In this document: positions 1 through 12,768 of the stretch, in pieces
Layout: every line of letters begins with the position of its first letter
Numbering within the stretch: the stretch's first letter is position 1
Assembly (NCBI RefSeq): GCF_964340395.1
Contig: NC_135555.1
Span: 25,137,725-25,201,724 of the forward strand
Direction of reading: 5' to 3'
Origin: Glandiceps talaboti
Taxonomy: Eukaryota; Hemichordata; Enteropneusta; Spengelidae
DNA length: 64,000 nt
The notes under the pieces: model-generated
What the model was told of the DNA's origin: nothing
The model's input: only the letters and a program-made list of their open reading frames with translations
Database searches by the model: none
Position numbers and translations under genes: made by a program

Positions 1-239
1 CAACATATCACACTCGTACTTTTATCTGAGTGAGATCAGGTCAACCGTTGTCCGTTGGTCCTATTCAACACATCACACTCGTACTTTTATACCTATTCTG
101 TTAGGTCAGCCAGGGCTTGTCCAATTTTACTCTTGTTTCCACAACCTTTATTTCGACATTATGTAATAAATAACGAACTGGACGTCTTTGATACTCATTG
201 TAACATTGTACTAGCCTAAAGTTGTCAGATTAAGCATAA

Positions 240-520
240 ATTTACACGAACACCATAGCACTTATTTTAAACCTCTCACCACAGCACTTATACCCATCAC
301 CATAACACACATTTTATACCCATCACCATAACACTTATTTTTATACCCATCACCATAACACTTATTTTATACCTATCACCATAACACTTATTTTATGCCC
401 ATCACCACAGCACTTATTTTATATCTGTCACCATAACACTTATTTTATACCTATCACCATAGTAAACACTTATTTATACCCATCACCACAGCCATTCTTA
501 AATATTTTCACATTTCCACT
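240..520. repeat. Minisatellite, about 28-bp units
   Basis: About nine imperfect copies of a unit containing CACTTATTTTATACCCATCA and CCATAACA. Copies differ by small indels and T/C changes. It lies upstream of the gene, and no coding potential is seen here. Confidence 0.85.
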
Positions 521-1164
521 GACATTTAGTTTGACTAAGCAACTAGGCATTCTGAATATGTTCCCATTTGTGGACTAACCCATTTGCATGGTTCGCCCTC
601 ATCGGCCCACATGGTTGCCGAGTGGGCCAGTACGGTTAATCTAGTATCACGTAACCGGTGAGGGCGGGTGGTAGAATGCGATCAGACTGCATGTCGGGGC
701 TATACATGATGGAATAGCTCGTTTCGATACTTGGCCAAAGAAAATGTAAAATACACATGATTTAGCGAAGCCAATAAGACTATAAGAGAGTATGTGGTTC
801 GTGGAGTTAAAAGTTAAGGAAAAGATATAATGTAAACCTTTAGAAACATATGCAACAAGTGTAATAGATTTTCAGTTCAGTTCAGTTCAGTTTGCTTGAC
901 GGAATTACCCGTTCGAATTCTTAGCATCTCTCCGACCCTTTGTGTAGTTATCATAACATATGCTTCTGACACTGTCAAATAGTTTGTTCCATTGGTCAGT
1001 CACGTGACTCTGCTAGTGACAAAATTCTTCGAATCCTGATAACAAGTTTGCGTAATAGATTCTATAGATTGATGATGATGATGTTATTTTTTTAGATTGG
1101 TGTCCTGCTATCTGAAAGTTTACAATGGTCGATATTATTTAATACCTTTAACAATTAATCACGT
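521..1164. other. No gene seen; small inverted repeat and simple repeats
   Basis: The stretch holds a nested inverted repeat (outer arms 594-605 and 655-666, one mismatch; inner arms GGCCCAC at 604-610 and GTGGGCC at 622-628), a short TTCAG repeat near 870-893 and a GAT repeat near 1070. It is not a tRNA shape. I see nothing else. Confidence 0.4.
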
Positions 1165-1437
1165 CTCCTCTTAGGGGACAAAGAGCAAACTGAAAATTAC
1201 AGACCCATTTCTATCCTGCCCTTACTTAGTAAACTTTTTGAAAGAACAGTCAATAAACAAATTTTGCACATCTTTAAGAAAAATAACACATCCTATCAAC
1301 CCCAATATCATAACACTAAATTATCTTTGATTAGCCTTTCCCAATATCTACTGGAAGAATTTGATAGGGAAATCCAATAGTTGGATTATTCATTGACTTT
1401 TCAAAACTTTCGACAGCGTAAATAGTGACATTCTAAT
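1165..1437 (+). mobile_element. Degraded LINE reverse-transcriptase fragment
   Basis: Conceptual translation with frame changes gives [10 protein letters not shown], then LSKLFER, a Y-Q-P-Q-Y block, LISLSQYLLEEFD and FIDFSK. These are RT palm/finger blocks of the same Jockey/CR1-type LINE seen near-intact at 52930-55976. Stops and frameshifts make it a fossil. It runs directly into the 71-bp array derived from the next part of the same domain. Confidence 0.8.
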
Positions 1438-2248
1438 GTCAAAACTAGAATACTATGGTATAAAAGGTTTACCTCTACAGTGGTTCAAAGATCACCCCAC
1501 TTTCAGGTGTCAAAACTAGAATACTATGGTATAAAAGGTTTACCTCTACAGTGGTTCAAAGATCACCCCACTTCCAGGTGTCAAAACTGGAATACTATGG
1601 TATAAAAGGTTTACCTCTACAGTGGTTCAAAGATCACCTCACTTCCAGGTGTCAAAACTAGAATACTATGGTATAAAAGGTTTACCTCTACAGTGGTTCA
1701 AAGATTATCCCACTTCCAGGTGTCAAAACTAGAATACTATGGTATAAAACTGAGGTTTACCTCTACAGTGGTTCAAAGATCACCTCACTTCCAGGTGTCA
1801 AAACTAGAATACTATGGTATAAAAGGTTTACCTCTACAGTGGTTCAAAGATTATCTCACTTCCAGGTGTCAAAACTGGAATACTATGGTATAAGAGGTTT
1901 ACCTCTACAGTGGTTCAAAGATTATCTCACTTCCAGGTGTCAAAACTGGAATTCTATGGTATAAGAGGTTTACCTCTACAGTGGTTCAAAGATTATCTCA
2001 CTTCCAGGTGTCAAAACTGGAATACTATGGTATAAGAGGTTTACCTCTACAGTGGTTCAAAGATTATCTCACTTCCAAGTGTCAAAACTGGAATACTATG
2101 GTATAAGAGGTTTACGTCTACAGTGGTTCAAAGATCACCTCACTTCCAGGTGTCAAAACTGGAATACTATGGTATAAGAGGTTTACCTCTACAGTGGTTC
2201 AAAGATCACCTCACTTCCAGGTGTCAAAACTGGAATACTATTGTATAA
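1438..2248 (+). repeat. 71-bp minisatellite derived from a LINE RT segment
   Basis: About 11 tandem copies with a 71-bp period (starts at 1438, 1509, 1580 and so on). One copy has a 6-bp insertion near 1750. Each unit encodes [17 protein letters not shown], which aligns with [17 protein letters not shown] of the LINE fragment near 46050. Because 71 is not a multiple of 3 the frame rotates, so the array is not a protein gene. A last partial unit lies at 3503-3521, beyond the inserted DNA element. Confidence 0.9.
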
Positions 2249-3499
2249 GGGGTGGACCATTTGATATCCTGGGGGGGGGAAGATGCCAAATGGATTTGCT
2301 TTTTAAAAAAAAATCCGGATATGAGTGGGTGATGGAAAAAAAAAAGATGGACCACTGCTGCTAGAAAAAAAATTTCTTGGCAGGGAAATGATGCAAAAGT
2401 TCGAGTATACTGTTCAACCTGCTCGTACCTCTCCAACCAGGACACTTGTCAAATCATGACAAACAGTTTCAAACACATGTCAGGGATCAATACAGTTGCG
2501 TTAGCCTGTGGTACATATATATATATATTTGTTCTTGTCTCTGTTTCTTTCATTACTGAATGGTTTAAATATTACTTCATGTAAGGGTTCAAACATAACT
2601 ATACATAAAATTATACATATAATACATGTATTACCTAGCTACCACACTAGTTACAGAACATGCCATGTAAGTGTTTGGCTGTTTCACAATCAGTGCTTCA
2701 CTTATCTTGCACTTTGGGGCAAAAGTGAACTTGAAGGTTTGTAATGGTAATCTTCATACTATTGGATAGTTTATAAAAGAACTTAATCTAAATTGTTCTA
2801 GTCTCTTCAGTATGAATTTGTCAGAAGGGGTGATATACTTCCTATTTCAGACACTACATGTATCGACACCACAACTCAAAATTCGAGTTTCTTTTGTACA
2901 CTAGGTATGACCTCCTAAAGTGCTCTCACACATCAGTAACTTTACTATGCATGCAATATCAATGCAATATCAATACCCTCTACAGCTTACTGTCAGATGC
3001 TATGAAACTTTATTCACGGGGGTCAGTGACTTCTTGTTGGCCCAATGGAAAAAAATACTGACACCCCCCCCCCATCCCCAAGCTGGAGAAACTGACCGGT
3101 CTATCTGAATGTCTGAGCTCACCAATCAAGTTTCCAATTTGTTTTTTCAGTGTGTCATCATACCATGGCATAAAAACTGTCAATGATGTTTATTTAATTA
3201 AAAATCAAACATGTATGAAATATGTAGTTTTCTAAATAAAATATGTATGTGATAGAACAGCATCTTGTTACTCTCTGTATTACCCTGTGCGAAAACCAAA
3301 CAGAAAATTGTGGCAACAGATGTACGTGTTCAACATTGACGTAAAAAAAATCCGGATATCTCAAAGAAGCAAAGAAAAAAAAAGTTGCCAGCATAGGCGA
3401 AGGAGAAAAAAAATAATTCTCAGGCAAGCAGGTGGGGAAAAAATAATGACTCTCCACCAATCTTCCAAGCCCTCCCCAGGATATCGAATGGTCTACCCC
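2249..3499. mobile_element. Harbinger-like non-autonomous DNA element, 1251 bp
   Basis: The ends are inverted repeats: GGGGTGGACCATTTGATATC at the left, and at the right the complement of GGGGTAGACCATTCGATATC, continuing CCTGGGG on both sides. It is flanked by TAA at 2246-2248 and TAA at 3500-3502. Joining the flanks restores a 71-bp array unit (GTATAA, then GAGGT...CTACAGTGGTTC), so this is a clean insertion. TAA duplication and G-rich termini fit PIF/Harbinger. No transposase reading frame is present. Confidence 0.75.
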
Positions 3500-3521
3500 T
3501 AAGAGGTCTCTACAGTGGTTC

Positions 3522-3859
3522 TTCCGCGGCGCGATCACAGAAACAAGTGTAATTTTACCCCTTTCATATATAGTTAGCTAAATACGTCAATATCAACGAT
3601 ATTATCGACATTTTATTGTATTCTGATAGAAATATTCTGATACATAACTCGGGAAACAAATGTCTGTGGTCCATACTTATACCAATGCATAGCATGGTGA
3701 CTTCAAGACCTTTCGAAGTACAAGTAACACAGACAATGTCTGCGATCTCTGCAGCTACGTACACGGATAATTGGCCAATGTGCATTTTGATAAGTTTTTT
3801 TTATCCTGCCATGGAAAAAAAGGATTTGCCATAAAATATTAACGATTTTCAACATTGTG
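3522..3859. other. No gene seen upstream of the promoter
   Basis: Ordinary AT-rich sequence with no repeat or coding pattern that I can support. Confidence 0.4.
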
Positions 3860-4194
3860 ACCCATAGGCCACCACCATGCGCATGACTTTATGCATGTCG
3901 CCAGGCTGTCACGTACATGTATCATGGGCCTGTGTCATAATTACCCAGAATGCTCGTCGACAAATATGGCGGACAACACGGCGCTAAAATTAAATCGACA
4001 ATAGTTCGGGCAGTGCAGTGACGCTCATCATACTGCATTGTATTTGAATAGTGATTTACGTCAGTGATTGTGTTAAATGAACCACAACATCAATGAGTGT
4101 TTCGAATTTAGGAGAACAATTTAAGACAGATCAATAGATACGATAGTATTCCTCTCTTGTCAGAGAACAAGTCCGTCTTGAGTTTGTTTACAAA
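3860..4194 (+). promoter_or_regulatory. Probable RECQL4 promoter and 5' UTR
   Basis: This stretch precedes the RECQL4 start codon. ATGGCGG at 3966-3972, in the context CAAATATGGCGGACAAC, resembles the YY1-type site common near transcription starts of metazoan housekeeping genes. The local CG content is higher than in the flanks (CTCGTCGAC, CGGCGC). No TATA box is evident. Where transcription starts cannot be told from sequence. Confidence 0.35.
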
Positions 4195-4360
4195 ATGTAC
4201 AATAATGTCGTCGTCGCGTCGTCTTCTTCTGTAACACAAGTTTCTCATCGTCTGTTAACCTTAAAGAAGCAACTGAAGACATGGGAAGCTGGCTTTAAAG
4301 TAGAACATGGCAGGAAACCATCGAAAGAAGACATACAGGCAGCGTCCAGTACAATTCAAG
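4195..4360 (+). CDS. recql4: RECQL4 exon 1: start codon and Sld2-like helix
   Basis: Residues 1-55. The segment [20 protein letters not shown] (residues 23-42), followed by SKEDIQAA, is the signature of the Sld2/Drc1-like N-terminus, which in vertebrates supports assembly of the replicative helicase. The donor is CAAG|GTATTT and leaves phase 1. The ATG at 4206 lies in another frame. The reading continues past the donor to 4434 but loses the family pattern there. Confidence 0.92.
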
Positions 4361-7300
4361 GTATTTCGAGTAAACACCTTATATACCACCCCTCAGCTCA
4401 GTGCAGTACTTGCAGTGGAGCCTCATGTCAATGAAGGTGCATCTTAGCATGGATCTATTATTGAGATAATACATGTAGATCCATGATCTTAATTCTTAGT
4501 ACTGTAACTGACCAGTATTAACCAGTTCTTACTGCAACTGACCAGTACTTAGCTGCAATAACTGTAGCGTTTGCTGTGATTTTGATGGCTTTTTCGTCTG
4601 TTTTTGTGCCTTTTTTCGTTCCGATGTTTATACCAAATCAAAACATTGGAACGAAAAAATGCACAAAAAACAGACGAAAAAGCCATCAAAATGACAGCAA
4701 ACGCTACAGTTATTGCACCTAACCAGCAACTCGTGCTAGAATCAATATAGATCTCGGGAGTTTGATGGGTCAAGATAAAAAAATCAACTGTGGTCTTCCT
4801 TGAACTGAAACAACTGTAGATATTTTCACCAGAAAATTAGTATTACAATGTACACATACCGTCTGTCTGTTTGCTAAATTTCTGATGTCTGAAACCCAAC
4901 CAAAACACATCTACATCATACATGTGAGGTGCATTGTATCAATACCAGTGTCCTTCATGTTCACCCAACATCCTTACATGTAAAAATATGTTTATTGTAT
5001 TATAATTGATAAATCATAAAAATGTGCAAGGAACAAGAATTGTCAGAAGTGGGATGTGTATATCTGAAACACACCAAATCTGTTTCATCTCAAAACCAAC
5101 TTTAACTAAGGGACGATCGCACAATGTCGCACAAGCTCAATAATCAAAACATCATTCATTTAGGACAAAAACCCCTTCCCCTCCCCCTAAAGGAACGTTC
5201 ACAAGTACATGTATGACATCATACATTTACATTGATGTAAACAATGATGCAAAATGTAGCAGTCACACCACTATGAGTGATACAATGTAAACACTACCCT
5301 ACCTAGCACCCAGCACACACCTGTATATCACCTCCCTGCTATCCCCTACCCCCACCCCCCTAGCACCCAACACACCTGAAATGTCCAAATCAAGGCACTG
5401 CATGGTATTGGTATGTTCAGGATGCATCCTGGATGTGTGTTTAGCTACATCTCGTATGCAAAGTGGGGTTTGTTTTGCATGCATACATGTAAGACACATG
5501 ACTGTGAAGTTTACTAAACAAGGACCGTACTGCAGGCTAGAAGTGTGCTAAACGAGGTACTGAGGCTAGAAGTGTGCTAAACAAGGTACTGCAGGCTAGA
5601 AATGTGCTAAACAAGGTACTGCAAGCTAGAAGTGTGCTAAACAAGGTACTGCAGGCTAGAAATGTGCTAAACAAGGTACTGCAGGCTAGAAGTGTGCTAA
5701 ACAAGGTACTGCAGGCTAGAAGTGTGCTAAACAAGGTACTGAGGCTAGAAATGTGCTAAACAAGGTACTGAGGCTAGAAATGTGCTAAACAAGGTACTGC
5801 AGGCTAGAAGTGTGCTAAACAAGGTACTGAAGGCTAGAAATCTGCTAAACAAGGTACTGAGGCTAGAAGTGTGCTAAACAAGGTACTGCAAGCTAGAAAT
5901 GTGCTAAACAAGGTACTGAAGGCTAGAAATGTGCTAAACAAGGTACAAATGTACATGTACTGCAGGCTAGAAGTGTGCTAAAGAAGGTACTACAAGCTAG
6001 AAATGTGCTAAACAAGGTACTGAGGCTAGAAGTGTGCTAAACAAGGTACTGCAGGCTAGAAGTGTGCTAAACAAGGTACTGAGGCTAGAAGTGTGCTAAA
6101 CAAGGTACTGCAGGCTAGAAGTGTGCTAAACAAGGTACTGCAGGCTAGAAATGTGCTAAACAAGGTACTGAGGCTAGAAGTGTGCTAAACAAGGTACTGC
6201 AGGCTAGAAATGTGCTAAACAAGGTACTGAGGCTAGAAATCTGCTAAACAAGGTACCGCAGGCTAGAAATCTGCTAAACAAGGTACTGCAAGCTAGAAAT
6301 GTGCTAAACAAGGTACATGTACTGCAGGCTAGAAATGTGCTAAACAAGGTACTGCAGGCTAGAAATGTGCTAACCAAGGTACTGCAAGCTAGAAATGTGC
6401 TAAACAAGGTACTGAAGGCTAGAAATGTGCTAAACAAGGTACTGAAGGCTAGAAATGTGCTAAACAAGGTACTGAAGGCTAGAAATGTGCTAAACAAGGT
6501 ACTGCAGGCTAGAAATGTGCTAAACAAGGTACTGAGGCTAGAAATCTGCTAAACAAGGTACTGCAAGCTAGAAATGTGCTAAACAAGGTACTGAGGCTAG
6601 AAATCTGCTAAACAAGGTACTGAGGCTAGAAGTGTGCTAAACAAGGTACTGAAGGCTAGAAATATGCTAAACAAGGTACATGTACTGCAGGCTAGAAGTG
6701 TGCTAAACAAGGTATAATGAATGAGGTGTGCTATACAGTTACAGGTGTGCTGTACTGAGTACATGTACATCATGCGTACTTACATATTTTATTCATCTGT
6801 ATAGTTGTATAGTTGTATAATATATAGTTATACTCCTTTCCAACTCTTCCCCATTGTTTCAACTGCTCTCAATTTCATTTAGCAGACACTTTTTTAGTTA
6901 ACGGGACACTTTTACACAAAAAAAGTGTCCACATTCCATTAATCCATGAAAGAAACTGTTCAATAATACTTTCAACCCATGAAAGAAACTGTCAGCAGTT
7001 CTATAGCACTGTCCCCACCTTGTCAACTGTTACAATGCAACCACCATGTGCTCCCCTGCCTACCTGTCATTCTGTAAAGTGTGTGTAAAAAATCGCCCTT
7101 ACCTTGGTGGGTCTCAAACAGGGTACCTCTAGTTCTGTACATGTACCTATCTATCCAAAGACATGCTCTATAACCACTTCACTACAAAGTGACTTGTGCA
7201 GAAAGCAGGTCTCCATATAGAATCTGTTCATTGACTTGACAATGTGTATGTGCACCAGGGTTAATAACAAAACTACTGATGGGTAAAATGGAAATACTGT

Positions 7301-10300
7301 TCAATTTGGGACTGTCATTTTGTTACAAAACGAGTCCTTGCCAGGTTCGTGGATTTCATACTGAACTTTTGGGGAAAACATCGGATTATTTGGCCGAGAT
7401 CTGCGAGATAGGATTTCTATAGTGATTTTTGTAATTAAAATGATAATGCGCAAGAGGTTATGTAACAGAGCTGTAGATAACAAGGTTGACTTTCTGGTGA
7501 AAAACTTAAAAACTCGTTGAATTTGACTTCTTTAGAAATTATAGGACACATCCTCGGCCATTAACTGAAATTTGTGAAAATAATGGGAGTGTTGGGTCAA
7601 ACTCGGACAAAATAATGGAGCTTTACCCAACACTGTCCCATTATTTTCAGATTATGTCCTCTGACATGTCTTATGAACTATCAGTTAATTGTATATTGAA
7701 TTCCTTCAGCTGTACTCTTCCTTTCACTGTGTTTGAGTTTATGGGGGGGGGGGGGGGAGGGAGGAGTATAATTAAAAGTGGCCATATGGATGAGAATTTA
7801 TTCATTTAATGGATTTTTAGTGGATTTTATGGATTTTAAAATTGCATATAACATTCCTCATCATTAATAAGACTTTGTTGTATTAATAATAATTGCTCTC
7901 TTTTCCTAATTAGATGCCTACACAGAGTATTCAAAGTTAAAGAAATCAGACAGCAGCAAGCACTCAGCTAATGATGTGTGGGGCAGCCACCTCAATAAGA
8001 ATGCTTTAAGTGAAGTGACATCCAATAGTACTGAGGAAGAAGACACATGTAAAGACTATTCAATTTACCATTTTACTGATAAATTGAAACAAAACTTCAC
8101 AAAGTATTCAAAGGTATGTCAAACCTTTATTCAAATTTACAAAGAAATTGAACACTTTTTGATACATGTACAATGTAAGTGTTACTGAGTCTTTATCTAC
8201 ATTGTTGATACCCTGATTTGAGTATTTTACATGTTTGTTTTAAATATTTATCAAAATAGTCATATGACAGAATTCTATACACATGAAAGCCAGTGTGGTG
8301 TGCTAGGATACATTGTATGTACATACTTGGGGTGTCTCTGTGGCCATTCTTTCACAACCAATGCCTGTGTGGTGTCTCTGTGGCCATACTTTCATAACCA
8401 AAGCCAATAAGATTGCAGCCAGCACAAAATACCACATTCACAAGTGCTACACATGTATACCACTGAGTACACATCATTGGGTTCTGTTATCAATACAAAA
8501 TGTGCGTGTATCCAAAACAGCAAACTGTCGGAAAAGTATAGCTTTTACATCTTCCAACTTTCACAAAGACTTTGAGTTTGAATGACTTACATAAATTATT
8601 TACAGAATCTGATAGAACATGAATGTTGTATCTCACACGAATGTAAAGTAAAACTTTGTATCTCACACAGATGTACATTGTAAAACATTGAAGTAAACAT
8701 GCAACCCTGTATCTCACATGAATGTAAAGTAAACATGCAATCCTGTATCTCACATGAATGTAAAGTAAACATGCAACCCTGTATCTCACATGAATGTAAA
8801 GTAAACATGCAACCCTGTATCTCACATGAATGTAAAGTAAACATGCAATCCTGTATCTCACATGAATGTAAAGTAAACATGCAATCCTGTATCTCACATG
8901 AATGTAAAGTAAACATGCAACCCTGTATCTCACATGAATGTAAAGTAAACATGCAACCCTGTATCTCACATGAATGTAAAGTAAACATGCAACCCTGTAT
9001 CTCACATGAACGTAAAGTAAACATGCAATCCTGTATCTCACATGAATGTAAAGTAAACATGCAATCCTGTATCTCACATGAATGTAAAGTAAACATGCAA
9101 CCCTGTATCTCACATGAATGTAAAGTAAACATGCAACCCTGTATCTCACATGAATGTAATGTAAACATGCAATCCTGTATCTCACATGAATGTAAAGTAA
9201 ACATGCAATCCTGTATCTCACATGAATGTAAAGTAAAACATTGTATCTCACATGAATGTAAAGTAAACATGCAATCCTGTATCTCACATGAATGTAAAGT
9301 AAAACATTGTATCTCACATGAATGTAAAGTAAAAGTTTGTATCTCACATTAAAGTAAAACATTGTATCTCACATGAATGTAAATTTATTGTACAAGGGCC
9401 TTGAAGTGTATGAAAGTTACTCAAGTTTTACTAGATTCCCAACCCCTGTTACCATGGTTTTGAAAACTTAGCAAAATATTGATATACATGTAGTTGTAGT
9501 AGTTGACTGTGAATATGATACCAAGTATAGAGTTTTAACTGTTACCATGGTTGCCAAACCTTAGTAAACCCATTGTCATTCCTTCAAAGACAAAATGTTA
9601 TTGATGAACCCAAATGACATATTCATGGTGTTTTTTTAAAAATAATTATGTACTTTTGATTTACCTTGTAAATCTGGTTTCTTTTAATAGAAATTACCAA
9701 CATCACTGAAAAAAGGATCAAGGCAAAGAACTGCATCGGTAGACAAGCAAAATGAAAGCTCTTTATCAACACAGGGTGTAATCAGCAAATCAGGCAATGA
9801 CTTTGAGAAGAGTGGTACATCAAAAACTAACCAATTTTCTGAATTAGTGTTTTCAACAACACCAAAGTTTAAGATCACCAATGTGCAATCACTACCAAAA
9901 CCTGAAACTCCTCAGATATTTGGTTCACTGAGTACTAGGAAGAAAACCCAGTACAGGAAATCCTCTGTTTCTACAGGTTGGCTAGAGAGATGTGAGTCAG
10001 GTTTATTGGCTAATGAAAAACTACCACAACTGGATTCTGAGCTGAAGAGTGTGAGTGTGAAGAAAGATAAAGATTATGATAAGTCAAAGGAACAACATGA
10101 AATATGTCCACAAAACAATCAAATGACTCATTCATCACCTGACAGTGGACAATTTTATCCAAAGTTACAAACTAAGAGTGTCAAACTAACAGGATGTAAA
10201 GATAACAATGTAGAAGGCATTGACGTGAGAGTAGAATACCACAAAAATGAAGAGAAACAAAGTGTACAGAAGTCTGTAAACAACATTGAGACCCCTGAAG

Positions 10301-12695
10301 ATACTGATAATGAACACAGCAAAGACTCAAGGATTACAAACCAAGACAAGAGAGTTCAAACAGCAGGAAAGGGGATGACTACAGAGAATACAAACAATTT
10401 GTCAACGTGTCCTGAAAGGCCTAGCAGAAGGAAAAGAAAACTTGAAAAAGCAGAACTGAAAACATCTGATGCAACATTATTACAACCAAAAAAGAGACAA
10501 AAAGTAACAAACTATGAGATGAGTGCAATTAATGAAACTGTTGCTGATATATATGACTTTAGGGAGATATCTGATAATAATGATGATTGTCATAGATTTG
10601 ATACAATTGATAATGATTTAGACAGAGACACAGAGAGTCATTGTGAAGGGACGACGACAACAAAGAGAGTGAAATCAACAAAACCTCAGAATAAAAAGAA
10701 TCAAGACAATGAAGTCATACAAGAAGGGACAGACAGGCAGAAAGAAGTAGATACAATGGACAAAAAGCAGGCCATTGATGATGAAATGGAACTTGATGAT
10801 GTTCAGCAGAGAAAGAAATCTACCTATGCAGCAAGGTAAACTTATCTCCAGGAGAAAAATAGTCTTTGGCAATTTAAAATAGTGGACAAAGTCTCAAAGA
10901 CTTGATCCATCAATCTGTCAATACATGGTTATGCCTCTGTCATGTCATGTAATGGCCAATTCCATATAAACTTGCCACAAAGGTGACATACAATATAGTA
11001 CCATAATGAGTATATGCACATCTTTTAGTTTCGTAACCATATCAAATTTGAATGGATAATGTGAGTTTGTCTTGGTGTTTTGGGCACAAAGGTGACATAT
11101 CATATTTGAACAAATGGTGGTCATATTTGTTTTAGGATTTTGAGATCTGTCTTTGCATATTGAATACTTGTTTGAATTCACTACTTTGAGATGGTACATG
11201 TAATGAAAACAGTCAATGCTATACAGATTTTGGCATTACTAATCTTTCCTTACATTTTTCACAGATCTAGTGCCTGTACATCAAGGAAGTCAGGTAGCAA
11301 GAATTTGAATGAGAACTTTGTCAGACTAAACATGAAAAGAAAGCGGTATCAACGTAAAGGTGCTGTAATGACTGGAGGCAAATACAAACGAATGGAATGG
11401 AAGAGGAAAATGGGAAGTTTTGAACAAGGCACCTGTTTTAAATGTGGGGGAACAGGACACTGGGCAAAGAACTGCTTTGCATCAAAATGTGAGTTGAAAC
11501 TTGTAAGACTAATGTTTTTTTCAAGAAAAGAAGGAACAGAAATGTTTATAAAGATGTTGATGGATAACCAGCATTAGTTTTCAAAACTGTTATTACAAGA
11601 GTGAGAGAGTAATCATCATTGACAATGTTTTGATTGATTGAGGTGTGAAACTAGTCAAAGAATCAAACTGCTGATACATGCTGTTGAAGTTACACTTAAA
11701 ATGATTTAAATGTAGAGATAATATCAGACATACAAAACAATGTAAATGTACAGCCTTTACAGGGTGAGCATGTACTTTGGAGTAGATGATATCTGTGAGA
11801 CTGGCAACAAGTTGTAGTTTGAGATCATTATAACAAAAATGACATTTTACTCCTATGAAAATTGACGATCACCCGAAACAAGTTGACAGGGTCAACAGAA
11901 AGTGCACATGAACATCACCTGACAATAGAGTTGCACAATACACAAAGCCATGCGGGCTGCAGTTGTGCTCTCTTTTTTTATTTTTCGTGTATTTTCATTG
12001 AATTCCTGGGCATAGGCATATGATAAATCGGTTATGCACTTAGTATCCATCAAGCGATGCTCACTGGTGCCTAACTGTCACAAATATTAAAGCTCTCACA
12101 GAAAGGTATAGAACAAGTACTAACATATATACTCTGTATGTCATTATTTTCATTGAATTGCAAGGCAAAAATATTAAGTGGGGTGATGATGATATGAAAA
12201 AGTCCAGCAAAAAGGAGGGTAAAGATGAGAGTGACAAGGAGGAGTGTCCATTCCCTACTTTGGAGGAAGCTGCTAGAATGGCGTCTGGAGTACCTCAAAA
12301 AGTAGCTGTACATGTAGAGGAAGGTAAAGATAAGGCAGAAGTTACTGGTGATAAAAGTTATGATAAACCAAATGATAATATTTACATTACATCAATTCCA
12401 CCTGTGTATGAAGCCCCTGAACCCCCAGCAGCAATGCAGCCCCTCTACCAGCCTGGACCAAATGAAGAACTTATAGGTAAGATACATGTAGCTCTGTATA
12501 ATGAAAGTATAATGATATATTACTGTTCCAGTATTTGTATTTACATGTGAAGATACGATGGTAAACTCAGGGTAATCTGTCAAACTTGAGAATGCCAATC
12601 TAAAGGCCAAAACATCCATATTGTGGCTGTAACATTCTTGTAAACACAACTGAACTGATGAGGTTCAGTAGTGCTATAGGCATGGCATGGTGGTA

Positions 12696-12768
<73 letters not shown>

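Noticed and set aside
594-666. tRNA-like cloverleaf
   Set aside because: Stems are wrong in length and no T-loop (GTTCRANNC) or A-box pattern is present.
8490-9362. Overlapping frames of 217-290 codons on both strands
   Set aside because: Artefact of the 36-bp minisatellite in intron 2.
10836-11264. A continuation of RECQL4 coding sequence through intron 3
   Set aside because: The frame stops soon after the GTAAAC donor, and the exon 4 acceptor with the conserved NFVRLNM block gives a clean join.
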